Part shown: in pieces, positions 50,321 through 59,069 of the stretch | Layout: each line of letters starts with the position of its first letter | How positions within the stretch are numbered: the stretch's first letter is position 1 | DNA from: Actinophytocola sp036555685 | Lineage (GTDB): Bacteria; Actinomycetota; Actinomycetes; Mycobacteriales; Pseudonocardiaceae | Direction of reading: 5' to 3' | Assembly: GCF_036555685.1 (NCBI RefSeq) | Contig: NZ_DATBKY010000229.1 | Coordinates: 1-64,000 of the forward strand | DNA length: 64,000 nucleotides | Translations under genes and position numbers: made by a program | The notes under the pieces: model-generated | Seen by the model: only the letters and a program-made list of their open reading frames with translations | Told to the model about the DNA's origin: nothing | Database searches by the model: none

Positions 50321-51165
50321 GAACTCAGCCCTCTCCGTTATCCGCCGCGCCCTTCAAGCCATCCCCTGCCAAGCGCGGCGTTTTTCGGTACCTGTCTGGC
50401 GTACCAGTTGGCCCTGCTCGAAACGCAGACGAGAACGCGCCTCCTGCGACCGGCGGCGCGCAGCGGTCGGTGACCGGTCGACGGACGGCAATAGGACTTC
50501 TGCCCCGCTGTGCCGCCGTCTGGGTGAGTCGTCGGCTGGATGGCTGAACGCGAGGGAGTACCGAGGGTTGCGCAACGCAATGCAGGGCAACACCAGCAAA
50601 GATCGAAAGGACGACCGCCGCGGTTACGCAAACCGCAGGCACCCCCCGCGCCGAGCACGCCGAAATCCGTTACGACGCAACCAATCCGGACACCGGCAAA
50701 GATCCACATCGCCGCGCCGGACCCTGCGCTCCGCATCGACCCCATCGCCTGGTGCCCCGAGGTCGAACGAACAACCAGTTCCACCGGCCCTTCCCCGAGC
50801 CACTCACCCACCCGGCCCACGACGAACGGAGGAGCACCACCCGCAACCGGCTCATTCGTAGCCACCGTGGGAAACCACCCCACCGCACCCAGTAAGCGGA
50901 AAGTGAGGCAGGACACCCTTTTCGCCAACCCCAGTTGAGGAAATTGTTTCCCAGCCCCAGCTTCCGCGAAGAGCCCTCCGTAATGGCAACTGGTGAAGGA
51001 AAGCGCCCACCCCGAAGACGGTTGTCCGAGGTCCAGACCACGCCCGGCGACGGAGCAACGCCCCCACCCCGCACACGTCCACAAAGAGAGCACGAGACAG
51101 AACCGCACCGAAGATCAGAAGCGCAGAGCAAGATCCAAGCGCACACAAAGATCAACCGGCAGGCC

Positions 51166-51242
51166 AAAGCAAGACCAACAACGGCAGAAGCAAGACCAAC
51201 AACAGAAGCAAGACCAAGGGCAGAAGCAAGACCAACAACGGA
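51166..51242 (+). repeat. Imperfect tandem repeat of GCAAGACCAACAAC units
   Basis: Four units start at 51169, 51190, 51208 and 51226 (periods 21, 18 and 18). The periods keep a reading frame, but no credible gene contains them. On the opposite strand, which continues from tRNA-Leu, it is a C/T-rich, A-free repeat. Confidence 0.8.
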
Positions 51243-51287
51243 TGCTGGTGACACCAATCCGACACCACGCTGGGTCAACAGAAGCCG

Positions 51288-51350
51288 GCACCGTGGGGGT
51301 CTGGGGGTCGCCCCCCAGAACAAAACGGAAAAGGCGGGAAGGTGCCCAAA
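51288..51350 (+). repeat. Dispersed hairpin repeat, copy A
   Basis: GCACCGTGGGGG, then a TCTGGGGG/CCCCCAGA hairpin (51300-51319), then AACAAAACGGAAAAGG and AAAGCACC. It matches copy B at 45575-45638 inverted. It lies 14 bases past the tRNA-Leu 3' end, so it may end tRNA transcription. Confidence 0.65.
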
Positions 51351-51363
51351 GCACCGAACAAGG

Positions 51364-51446
51364 TGGGCGAGGGGGGAGTTGAACCCCCACGTCCTTACGG
51401 ACACACGGACCTGAACCGTGCGCGTCTGCCATTCCGCCACTCGCCC
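51364..51446 (-). tRNA. tRNA-Leu (anticodon CAG)
   Basis: A complete class II tRNA of 83 bases: acceptor GGGCGAG/CTCGCCC with discriminator A, D arm TGGCGGAATGGCAGACGC, anticodon stem GCACGG/CCGTGT around TTCAGGT (CAG), a long variable arm (GTCCGTAAGGAC) and T arm GGGGGTTCAACTCCCCC. It is divergent from fhaA, as in other actinobacteria. Confidence 0.95.
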
Positions 51447-51559
51447 GAGTGGAACGTCGCGAAGCCTACACGGTCGTCAATCGGGTTTGCACATCGCACT
51501 GTCCTCCTGGCCGGACACGGATACGATCGACTGAGGAGCACGTGTGGAAGGAGGTACCC

Positions 51560-52576
51560 ATGGGCATCGGCCAGCGGCTCAACCGCAAGCTGGAGAACCT
51601 CGTGGGCAACTCTTTCGCTCGCGTGTTCGGTGGCAGTGTGGTGCCGCAAGAGGTGGCGCAGGCACTGCTGCGTGAAGGTGAGGTCAACGTCCGCGAGCTC
51701 GCTGGGGGTCGACAGCTGATACCCAACCACTACATAGTGCAACTGGGTGCGGCCGACTTCGAAAACTTCGCTAACGATGAAGACCGCACAACAGCGCTGC
51801 TCGCGGACTGTGTGAAGGAGAATCTCTCCGAGCACCAATGGGACACCTATGGTGACGTCGTAGTCTCCCTGGAGCGCTCCGACGCGCTGCACACCGGACA
51901 GTTTCGAATACGCTCGGCCGTCGACCCGGATGTGAAGGCTTCCGGGAAGCGGTCAGCATCACCCCGCAACGCAGGAGACCGATCGATGAGCCAGCCTCCC
52001 GGCTACGGCCAGCCGCCCGAGGGCGATCCCTACGGACAGCAGTACGGCTACGGCCAGCAGCAAGGTTATGACCAGGGCTACGGCCAGCAAGGCGGCTACG
52101 ACCAGGGATATGGCCAGCAACAGCAGGGCTATGACCAGGGTTACGGCCAGCAGCAGGGCTACGGCCAGCAGGGTTACGACCAGGGCTATGGCCAGCAGGG
52201 CTACGGCCAGGGCGGCTACCAGCAAGGTGGCGACCCCTACGGTCAGCAGGGCTACGCCCCGCCGGCGGTGCAGACCGGCCCGCGGCAGCTGAACGCCAGC
52301 CTGCAACTTGACGACGGCTCGAACCGGACGTACTCGCTCAAGCAGGGCGGCAACGTCGTGGGCCGCGGCCAGGATGCCGACTTCCGGCTGCCCGACACCG
52401 GCGTCTCGCGCCGGCACCTGGAGATCACCTGGGACGGACAGAGCGCCACGCTCGCGGACCTCGGTTCGACCAACGGCACCACGGTCAACGGCACTCCGGT
52501 GCAGACCTGGCAGCTGGCGGACGGCGACGTCATCCGCATCGGGCACTCTTCGTTGGTGTTCCGTACCCAGGGCTGA
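51560..52576 (+). CDS. fhaA: FhaA: DUF3662 and FHA domain protein
   Basis: A 338-residue cytoplasmic protein of the cell-growth cluster. N-terminal DUF3662 (about 1-120; GIGQRLNRKLENLVGNSFARVF), a Tyr/Gln/Gly-rich linker (about 145-235; repeats of GYDQGYGQQ) and a C-terminal FHA domain that binds phosphothreonine (VVGRGQDADFRLPDTGVSRRH, LGSTNGTTVNG). FhaA binds phosphorylated MviN and PknB-type kinase targets to slow peptidoglycan synthesis. ATG 51560 follows AAGGAGG directly. Confidence 0.97.
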   Translation: MGIGQRLNRKLENLVGNSFARVFGGSVVPQEVAQALLREGEVNVRELAGGRQLIPNHYIVQLGAADFENFANDEDRTTALLADCVKENLSEHQWDTYGDVVVSLERSDALHTGQFRIRSAVDPDVKASGKRSASPRNAGDRSMSQPPGYGQPPEGDPYGQQYGYGQQQGYDQGYGQQGGYDQGYGQQQQGYDQGYGQQQGYGQQGYDQGYGQQGYGQGGYQQGGDPYGQQGYAPPAVQTGPRQLNASLQLDDGSNRTYSLKQGGNVVGRGQDADFRLPDTGVSRRHLEITWDGQSATLADLGSTNGTTVNGTPVQTWQLADGDVIRIGHSSLVFRTQG

Positions 52577-52670
52577 CCGCAGGCCGCGCAGACCGACCCT
52601 CAATACTGAGCACAGGCACCGGTCGGGTGCCGGTGCCATTGACCCCTACCGGCGGGAGCGTTCGCAGCAG

Positions 52671-53132
52671 GTGCCAGAGCTTGTTGTGCAGCTGACCAGA
52701 GCAGGGTTCCTTGCCCTGCTCTGGTTGTTCGTGCTGGCCGCGCTGCGGATCGTGCGCTCGGACCTCTACGCCGCGGCCGGACTGAAGGTGGCGGTGCCCG
52801 GATTCCGCCGCAGCACCGCGAAGAAGGCCCGGGGCAGCAAGGCACCCCGGCAGCTCGTCGTGACCCACGGCGCCCTCGCCGGCACCAGGATCTCGCTGGA
52901 CGGCCGGCCGATCATGATCGGGCGGGCGGACGACTCGACGCTCGTCCTCGACGACGACTACGCCTCCACCCGGCACGCGCGGATCTCGCTGCGGGGTACC
53001 GACTGGTACGTGGAAGATCTGGGCTCGACGAACGGCACGTACCTCGACCGGGCTAAGGTCACGGCGCCCCTCCGGGTGCCTCTCGGGGCCCCGATCCGAA
53101 TCGGCAAGACGGTGATCGAGCTACGGTCATGA
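52671..53132 (+). CDS. fhaB: FhaB/FipA: membrane-anchored FHA protein
   Basis: A 153-residue protein with an N-terminal helix (about 9-28) and an FHA domain (GRADDSTLVLDDDYASTRHARI, LGSTNGTYLDR). In mycobacteria it links phosphorylated FtsZ or PknB substrates to division. GTG 52671 comes 94 bp after fhaA; the stop overlaps pstP as ATGA. Confidence 0.95.
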   Translation: MPELVVQLTRAGFLALLWLFVLAALRIVRSDLYAAAGLKVAVPGFRRSTAKKARGSKAPRQLVVTHGALAGTRISLDGRPIMIGRADDSTLVLDDDYASTRHARISLRGTDWYVEDLGSTNGTYLDRAKVTAPLRVPLGAPIRIGKTVIELRS

Positions 53133-54556
53133 CCCTCGTCCTTCGCTATGCGGCCCGCAGCGACCGGGGCCTGGTCCGATCGAACAACCAGGACTCCGTG
53201 TACGCGGGGCCGCGCCTGCTCTCGCTCGCCGACGGCATGGGCGGGCACGCCGCGGGTGAGGTGGCCAGCAAGGTCGTCATCGCCGCGCTGGCGCCGCTCG
53301 ACGACGACGAACCCGGCGAGGACCTGCTGGGTCAGTTGCGCGAGGCGACCAATGCGGGCAACGGTGCGATCGCCGAGCTGGTGGCGAGCGACCCCGAGCT
53401 CGACGGCATGGGCACGACGCTCACCGCGATCCTGTTCGCCGGCACCCGCATCGGGCTGGTGCACATCGGCGACTCGCGGGCGTACCTGCAGCGCAACGGT
53501 CAGTTCGCGCAGATCACCCACGACGACACGTTCGTCCAGTCGCTGATCGACGAGGGCCGGATCACCGAGGAGGAGGCGGCCTCGCACCCGCAGCGCTCGC
53601 TCCTTCTCAAGGCGCTCACCGGACACGAGGTCGAGCCGAACCTGACGATCCGGGAGGCCCGCGCGGGCGACCGGTACCTGCTGTGCTCGGACGGTCTTTC
53701 CGGTGTGGTGTCCCACGAGACGCTCGCCGACACGATCAAGATCCCGGACGCCCAGGAGTGCGCGGACCGGATGATCGAGCTCGCGCTCAAGGGCGGCGGG
53801 CCGGACAACGTCACGGTCATCGTGGCCGACGTGGTCGACATCGACTTCGGCGAGGACGCCCCCATCGTCGGCGGCGCGGCGGGCAACGGGCAGGACGACC
53901 AGCCGCCGCCGGACTCGCCCGCCTCCCGTGCGGGCGCGATCACCTCGCCGCGCATCGAGCCGGTCCGGGTCGAGCCGACCGAGCCGCCGCCGGACCCGAA
54001 GGCCAAGCGCCGCAAACGGATCCGGCTCTTCGTGCTGCTGATCGTGGTCCTGCTGGTGCTGACCGGCGGCGCGGTGGCCACCTGGATAGTGGTGAACAAG
54101 CAGTATTTCGTCGGCGAGGCCGACGACGGCGAGATCGCGATCTTCCAGGGCGTGCGCGGCAGCATCTTCGGCATCTCGCTCAACACCAAGGTGCAGGGCT
54201 CCTGCGGTCCAGAGGTGCTGACCTGCGACCGGTTCTACGTCGACGACCTGCGCCAGCTCGGCCGGGACGCGGTGCGCTCGGGCACGGAGAGCTTCGACAA
54301 CATCCCCGACGCCCGCCAGTTCATCCAGGACCTGCGCACGAAGTATCCGCTGCCGACGTGTGAGTCGCTGATCAAGCAGCAGGAGCAGGTCGGCTCGCCG
54401 GCGCCGCCGAAGACGACCGGGCGGAAGCCGCCGGCCTCCGGGAAGCCGCCGGCTCGCACGACCACGACGACCCCGCCGAAGACCACGACCGAACCGGTCG
54501 AGCCGGATCCGGGAGTCAACTGCCGCCAGCCGCGCGGGGACGAGGGCGGCGGCTGA
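53129..54556 (+). CDS. pstP: PstP: PP2C-type Ser/Thr phosphatase
   Basis: A 475-residue membrane phosphatase that reverses PknA/PknB phosphorylation. The PP2C core (about 5-240) has SNNQDSVYAG, LADGMGGHAAGE, GDSRAYLQR and GGPDNVTVIV, with the metal-binding aspartates. One membrane helix (about 300-322) is followed by an extracytoplasmic domain and a Pro/Thr tail. Coupled to fhaB by ATGA and to rodA by TGATG. Confidence 0.97.
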   Translation: MTLVLRYAARSDRGLVRSNNQDSVYAGPRLLSLADGMGGHAAGEVASKVVIAALAPLDDDEPGEDLLGQLREATNAGNGAIAELVASDPELDGMGTTLTAILFAGTRIGLVHIGDSRAYLQRNGQFAQITHDDTFVQSLIDEGRITEEEAASHPQRSLLLKALTGHEVEPNLTIREARAGDRYLLCSDGLSGVVSHETLADTIKIPDAQECADRMIELALKGGGPDNVTVIVADVVDIDFGEDAPIVGGAAGNGQDDQPPPDSPASRAGAITSPRIEPVRVEPTEPPPDPKAKRRKRIRLFVLLIVVLLVLTGGAVATWIVVNKQYFVGEADDGEIAIFQGVRGSIFGISLNTKVQGSCGPEVLTCDRFYVDDLRQLGRDAVRSGTESFDNIPDARQFIQDLRTKYPLPTCESLIKQQEQVGSPAPPKTTGRKPPASGKPPARTTTTTPPKTTTEPVEPDPGVNCRQPRGDEGGG

Positions 54557-56007
54557 TGGCGCAGCCAGGGCCAGTGTTGGCCGCACAGGGCAACGAGACG
54601 CCAGGCAGATCGGCTCCGACCCGGCGCGGTACCGAACTGGCCATGCTGGCGTTCGCGGCCGGCCTCGTCACGGGCGCGCTCATGCTCGTCGAGGCCAATC
54701 AGGAGCAGACTCTCACGATCCGGCTGGTCTGGTACGGGCTTGCCTACCTGGCGCTGTTCGGCATCGCGCACGCGGCGGTGCGGAAGTGGGCGCCGTACGC
54801 GGATCCGCTGATCCTGCCGTGCGTTGCTTTGCTGAACGGCATCGGCCTGGTCATGATCTACCGGATCGACCTGGCCGACGCCGAAGCGGCGGTGCGGACG
54901 AACACGGAGTTCGAGAACACCGTCCCCAAACAGATCCTGTGGACCACGATCGCGCTGGTGCTGTTCCTGGTCGTGCTCTACGTGATCAAGGACCACCGCA
55001 CGCTGACCCGCTACGGCTACACCTTCGGCCTCGCCGGCCTCTTCCTGCTGGCGCTGCCTGCCGTGCTGCCGGGCGTGATCGCCCCGACGATCAACGGCGC
55101 GAAGATCTGGTTGCGGCTCGGGCCGGTCTCGATCCAGCCCGGTGAGTTCGCCAAGATCCTGCTGCTGATCTTCTTCGCGGCGTTCCTGGTGTCCAAACGC
55201 GACCTGTTCATGGCCGCGGGCCGCCGCGTGATGGGCATCGACCTGCCACGGGCGCGCGACCTCGGGCCGATCCTGTTCTGCTGGGCGGTCTCCGTGGTCG
55301 TCCTGGTCGCGGAGAAGGACCTCGGCAGCTCGCTGCTGTTCTTCGGCACCGTGCTCGTGATGCTCTACGTGGCGACCGAGCGGGGCATCTGGGTCGGCGT
55401 CGGGCTCGCGCTGTTCGTCGGCGGCTGCCTGCTCGCCTACCAGCTGTTCGGCCACGTCCAGGTGCGCGTGGCGAACTGGCTGGACCCGTTCGCCGACTAC
55501 GACTCGGGCGGCTACCAGATCGCGCAGTCGCTGTTCGGGCTCGGCACCGGAGGCGTCGGCGGCACCGGGCTCGGCGCCGGCCGGCCGGACATGGTGCCGC
55601 TCGCCAACAGCGACTTCATCACCGCGGCGATCGGCGAGGAACTCGGCTTCATCGGGCTCGCCGCGCTGCTGCTCGTCTACATGCTGCTGGCGATGCGTGG
55701 CCTGCGCTCGGCGGTCGCGGTGCGCGACACGTTTGGCAAGCTGCTCGGCGGCGGGCTCTCGTTCGCGTTGATCATGCAGGTGTTCGTCGTGGTCGGCGGT
55801 GTCACCAAGCTGATCCCGATGACCGGCATCACCGCGCCGTTCCTGTCCGCGGGAGGTTCCTCGCTGCTCGCCAACTACGTGCTGGTCGCGCTGCTGCTGC
55901 GGATCTCCGACGCCGCCCGCCGCCCGCAGACCGGCGCGAAGCCCAAGCAGCCGCAGCAGGTCCCGATCGCCGAGGCGGGCACCGTGATGGTGGAGCGTCC
56001 CTCATGA
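54556..56007 (+). CDS. rodA: RodA: SEDS-family peptidoglycan glycosyltransferase
   Basis: A 483-residue polytopic SEDS protein that polymerises lipid II during elongation. It has about ten helices and the family motifs RLGPVSIQPGEFAKI, KDLGSSLLFFG, NDxDYDSGGYQIAQSL-like WLDPFADYDSGG, and NSDFITAAIGEELGFIG. It pairs with the transpeptidase encoded next (ATGA overlap at 56004). Confidence 0.96.
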   Translation: MAQPGPVLAAQGNETPGRSAPTRRGTELAMLAFAAGLVTGALMLVEANQEQTLTIRLVWYGLAYLALFGIAHAAVRKWAPYADPLILPCVALLNGIGLVMIYRIDLADAEAAVRTNTEFENTVPKQILWTTIALVLFLVVLYVIKDHRTLTRYGYTFGLAGLFLLALPAVLPGVIAPTINGAKIWLRLGPVSIQPGEFAKILLLIFFAAFLVSKRDLFMAAGRRVMGIDLPRARDLGPILFCWAVSVVVLVAEKDLGSSLLFFGTVLVMLYVATERGIWVGVGLALFVGGCLLAYQLFGHVQVRVANWLDPFADYDSGGYQIAQSLFGLGTGGVGGTGLGAGRPDMVPLANSDFITAAIGEELGFIGLAALLLVYMLLAMRGLRSAVAVRDTFGKLLGGGLSFALIMQVFVVVGGVTKLIPMTGITAPFLSAGGSSLLANYVLVALLLRISDAARRPQTGAKPKQPQQVPIAEAGTVMVERPS

Positions 56008-57515
56008 ACACTCCCCTCCGCCGCGTCGGCCTCGCCATGCTGGCCATGATCATCCTGCTGCTGGCGAACGCGACCTACATCCAGGTCGTCAAGGCGGACG
56101 ACTACCGCAACGACCCGCGCAACCAGCGCGTGCTGCTCGAGGAGTACGCCCGCCAGCGCGGCCGGATCATCACCTCCGACGAGGTGATCATCGCCAACGT
56201 CAAGTCGACCGACGACCGGCTGCGTTTCCAGCGGACCTACCTCAATGGCCCGATGTACGCGCCGGTGACCGGGTTCTACTCGGTCCGCTACGGCGCAACC
56301 GGCCTCGAGCGCACCGAGGACGAGATCCTCAACGGCTCCGACGACCGGTTGTTCGTGCGCCGGCTCTCCGACCTCATCACCGGCCGCGACCCGCGCGGCG
56401 GCAACATCGTCACCACGATCAACTCGAAGGTGCAGAAGGCCGCCTACCAGGGCATGACGGCGAGCGGCTACAAGGGCGCCGTCGTCGCGCTCAAGCCCGA
56501 CGACGGCCAGATCCTCGCGATGGTCTCCACGCCGTCGTTCAACCCGAACGCCCTGGCCGTGCATGACGGTGACGACCAGGAGAAGGCGTACAAGAGCTTC
56601 AACACGAACAAGAACAAACCGATGCTCAACCGGGCGATCCAGGAGAACTACGCGCCCGGCTCCACGTTCAAGCTCGTCACGGCGTCCACCGCGCTGGAGG
56701 ACGGCAAGGACAAGGAGTACCAGCTGACCGCTTCCCCGGGCATCGACGTGATCACCGGCGACCCGTGCGACCCCTCGGACGGGAGCAGCCGCTGCCTGTC
56801 GAACTTCGCGGGCAGCTCCTGCGGTTCCGGCCAGACCGCGACGATGGCGACCGCGATCCAGCTGTCCTGCAACACCGCGTTCGCCCAGCTGGCGTCCCAG
56901 GAGGGCGCGGGCAAGCTCAGCGCGCAGGCGGCGAAGTACGGCATCGGCCAGACGGACCTGACGATCCCCATGCCGGTCGTGGCCTCGTGCATCGGCCCGC
57001 AGGGCGACCAGTGCCTCACGATCTCCGACAAGGCGGCGCTGTACCAGAGCGGCATCGGCCAGCGCGACGTCCGGCTGACGGCGCTCCAGAACGCCGTCAT
57101 CGCGGGCACGATCGCCAACGGCGGCGACCGGATGCGCCCGCAGCTGGTGCAGAAGATCCTCGCGCCGGACCTGTCGATCATCTCCGACTACGAGCCGGAG
57201 TCCGAGGAGCAGGCCATCTCCGGCAACAGCGCCGACCAGCTGCGCGACATGATGATCCTCTCCGAGGAGCACACCGGGGGCGACGGCAAGCGCGGCGATC
57301 TCACGATCGCGTCGAAGACCGGTACCGCCGAGACGGGCGCCGATCCCAAGAACACCCCGCCGTACGCCTGGTACGTGGCGTTCGCGCCGGCGGAGGACCC
57401 CAAGGTCGCCGTCGCCGTGATCGTGGAGAGCACCGACGTCGCCGCGACGGGCGGCAAGCTGTCCGCCGCGATCGGCCGGCAGACCATCGACGCAGCGCTG
57501 GCCGGGGGGAACTGA
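56004..57515 (+). CDS. pbpA: PbpA: class B penicillin-binding protein (transpeptidase)
   Basis: A 503-residue membrane-anchored D,D-transpeptidase. One N-terminal helix (about 8-26), a dimerisation domain, and the active-site motifs S220-x-x-K223 (PGSTFK), S288-C-N290, and K438-T-G (SKTGTAE). The partner of RodA in cross-linking. Its end leaves five bases before pknA. All catalytic motifs are intact. Confidence 0.97.
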   Translation: MNTPLRRVGLAMLAMIILLLANATYIQVVKADDYRNDPRNQRVLLEEYARQRGRIITSDEVIIANVKSTDDRLRFQRTYLNGPMYAPVTGFYSVRYGATGLERTEDEILNGSDDRLFVRRLSDLITGRDPRGGNIVTTINSKVQKAAYQGMTASGYKGAVVALKPDDGQILAMVSTPSFNPNALAVHDGDDQEKAYKSFNTNKNKPMLNRAIQENYAPGSTFKLVTASTALEDGKDKEYQLTASPGIDVITGDPCDPSDGSSRCLSNFAGSSCGSGQTATMATAIQLSCNTAFAQLASQEGAGKLSAQAAKYGIGQTDLTIPMPVVASCIGPQGDQCLTISDKAALYQSGIGQRDVRLTALQNAVIAGTIANGGDRMRPQLVQKILAPDLSIISDYEPESEEQAISGNSADQLRDMMILSEEHTGGDGKRGDLTIASKTGTAETGADPKNTPPYAWYVAFAPAEDPKVAVAVIVESTDVAATGGKLSAAIGRQTIDAALAGGN

Positions 57516-57520
57516 GCACC

Positions 57521-58984
57521 ATGCTGACGTCAGGCCAGCTCCTCGCCGAGCGGTACCGGCTGTCACGCCGGATCGCGGTAGGCGGCATGGGCGAGGTCTG
57601 GGAGGCGGCGGACACCCGGCTGGACCGGCGCGTGGCCATCAAGGTGCTCAAGCCCGAGCTGTGCGGGGACGCGGAGTTCCTGCACCGCTTCCGGACCGAG
57701 GCACGCACGACCGCGTCGCTCAACCATCCGGGTATCGCCGCGGTGCACGACTACGGCGAGACCGCGGCGGTGGTGGACGGTCCGAAGGACACCGCGTACC
57801 TCGTGATGGAGCTCGTCGAGGGTGACCCGCTCGCGGCGATCCTCGCCAAGGAGCGGCGGATCAGCGCGGACCTCACGCTGGAGATCCTGGAGCAGGCCGG
57901 CAACGCGCTGCAGGCCGCGCACGAACGCGGCTACGTGCACCGGGACGTCAAGCCCGGCAACATCATGGTGACGCCGACCGCCGACGGCCGGGTCACGGTG
58001 AAACTCACCGACTTCGGCATCGCCAAGGCCGCCGACGCCGCCCCGGTCACCCGCTCCGGCATGGTCATGGGCACCGCCCACTACATCGCCCCGGAGCAGG
58101 CCCTCGGGCACGAGGCCGAGCCGGCGAGCGACGTCTACTCGCTCGCCGTCGTCGGCTACGAGTGCCTCGCCGGCCACCGCCCGTTCCTGTCCGAGAACGC
58201 CGTGACCGTCGCGATGATGCACATCCGCGACATGCCGCCACCGCTACCGCCGGACGTCCCGCCGCACGCGCGCGCGGTCGTCGAGGCGACGCTGGTCAAG
58301 GACCCCACACAGCGCTACGGCAGCGGCGGGGAGTTCGCGGCCGCGGTCGCCGCGGTCCGTGCCGGGCATCCGCTGCCGGCTCCGTCCGGGCGGGCACTGA
58401 CGCCCAACCGCGGGCCGAGCGCGAGCAACCCGGCGATGCTGCCGGCCGGGCCGCCTAGCGCGCCGCTGCAGGGGCCGGGCACCGGCTCGTTCCCCCTTGG
58501 TCCCCCACCTCCGCCGCGACGCAACCGAACCGCGATGTGGGTTCTGATCGTTGTACTCGCGTTGGTGTTGCTGACACTGGCGGGCTTCGGCATCGCGATG
58601 TTGGTGAGCGGTGGGGACAACGACACGGGCGGCGTTTCGACACCGGAGTCGTCGACGTCCGTGGGGGGCGGGGACAATGACGGCGGCGCAGGCGCGGGGG
58701 CCCAACCGGGAAACGCGCCGGGGCCGAACCACGACGAGACGGCGCCGAGCAAGCCGGGCGAGTTCGTCGAGGTGGATGACCGGAAGTACATCGGCAGACC
58801 CGCGTCCTACGCCGCGGAGTCCCTTTCCCGGGACGGGCTGGTCCCGGTGATCGTGGCGCAGGGCGGACAGGAACCGGAAGACGCGGACAACTGCACGGTC
58901 ATCAAGATCGACGCGGACCGACCGGTGCTGGTTGGAACGGAGGTCCCGATCTACTGCAACGAGGGAGAGGGCCCGTCGCGATGA
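57521..58984 (+). CDS. pknA: PknA: membrane Ser/Thr kinase with one PASTA-like domain
   Basis: A 487-residue Hanks-type kinase controlling growth and division. K41 (VAIKVL), HRDVKPGN with D142, DFG (164-166) and the activation loop (GMVMGTAHYIAPE) are intact. A Pro-rich linker, one membrane helix (340-362) and an extracytoplasmic tail ending in a PASTA-like segment (IGRPASYAAESLSRDGL to GTEVPIYC, about 425-482). Mycobacterial PknA lacks PASTA, so this is longer. ATG 57521 is five bases after pbpA. Confidence 0.93.
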   Translation: MLTSGQLLAERYRLSRRIAVGGMGEVWEAADTRLDRRVAIKVLKPELCGDAEFLHRFRTEARTTASLNHPGIAAVHDYGETAAVVDGPKDTAYLVMELVEGDPLAAILAKERRISADLTLEILEQAGNALQAAHERGYVHRDVKPGNIMVTPTADGRVTVKLTDFGIAKAADAAPVTRSGMVMGTAHYIAPEQALGHEAEPASDVYSLAVVGYECLAGHRPFLSENAVTVAMMHIRDMPPPLPPDVPPHARAVVEATLVKDPTQRYGSGGEFAAAVAAVRAGHPLPAPSGRALTPNRGPSASNPAMLPAGPPSAPLQGPGTGSFPLGPPPPPRRNRTAMWVLIVVLALVLLTLAGFGIAMLVSGGDNDTGGVSTPESSTSVGGGDNDGGAGAGAQPGNAPGPNHDETAPSKPGEFVEVDDRKYIGRPASYAAESLSRDGLVPVIVAQGGQEPEDADNCTVIKIDADRPVLVGTEVPIYCNEGEGPSR

Positions 58985-59069
58985 TTCGCGGAATCTGGGA
59001 GCACTGGTCGGGCATGATTGGCGCACGCGGAGCAGTACAACTGCAGACGAGGATCGAGACGACATACCG

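Larger units (their letters stand above)
50321..51363. other. One-kilobase gene-free, T-poor stretch beside tRNA-Leu
   Basis: No gene can be supported: several overlapping frames are open but have odd composition and run into the tRNA. GC content looks lower than the flanks. The plus strand becomes increasingly A/C-rich and T-poor to the right, with no T at all from 51153 to 51242. It holds a tandem repeat (51166-51242) and hairpin repeat copy A. Confidence 0.6.

Noticed and set aside
51166..51242. Possible CRISPR array
   Set aside because: The units are contiguous imperfect tandem repeats with no spacers, no palindrome and no cas genes nearby.
50670..51440. Open frames on both strands in the gene-free stretch
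   Set aside because: They run into tRNA-Leu, have odd Cys/Trp or Arg/Thr bias and no ribosome site; the spacing of the tandem repeat keeps frame by its own period.
52026..52250. DNA minisatellite in fhaA
   Set aside because: The repetition is explained by the encoded Gly-Tyr-Gln repeats, with the frame kept.
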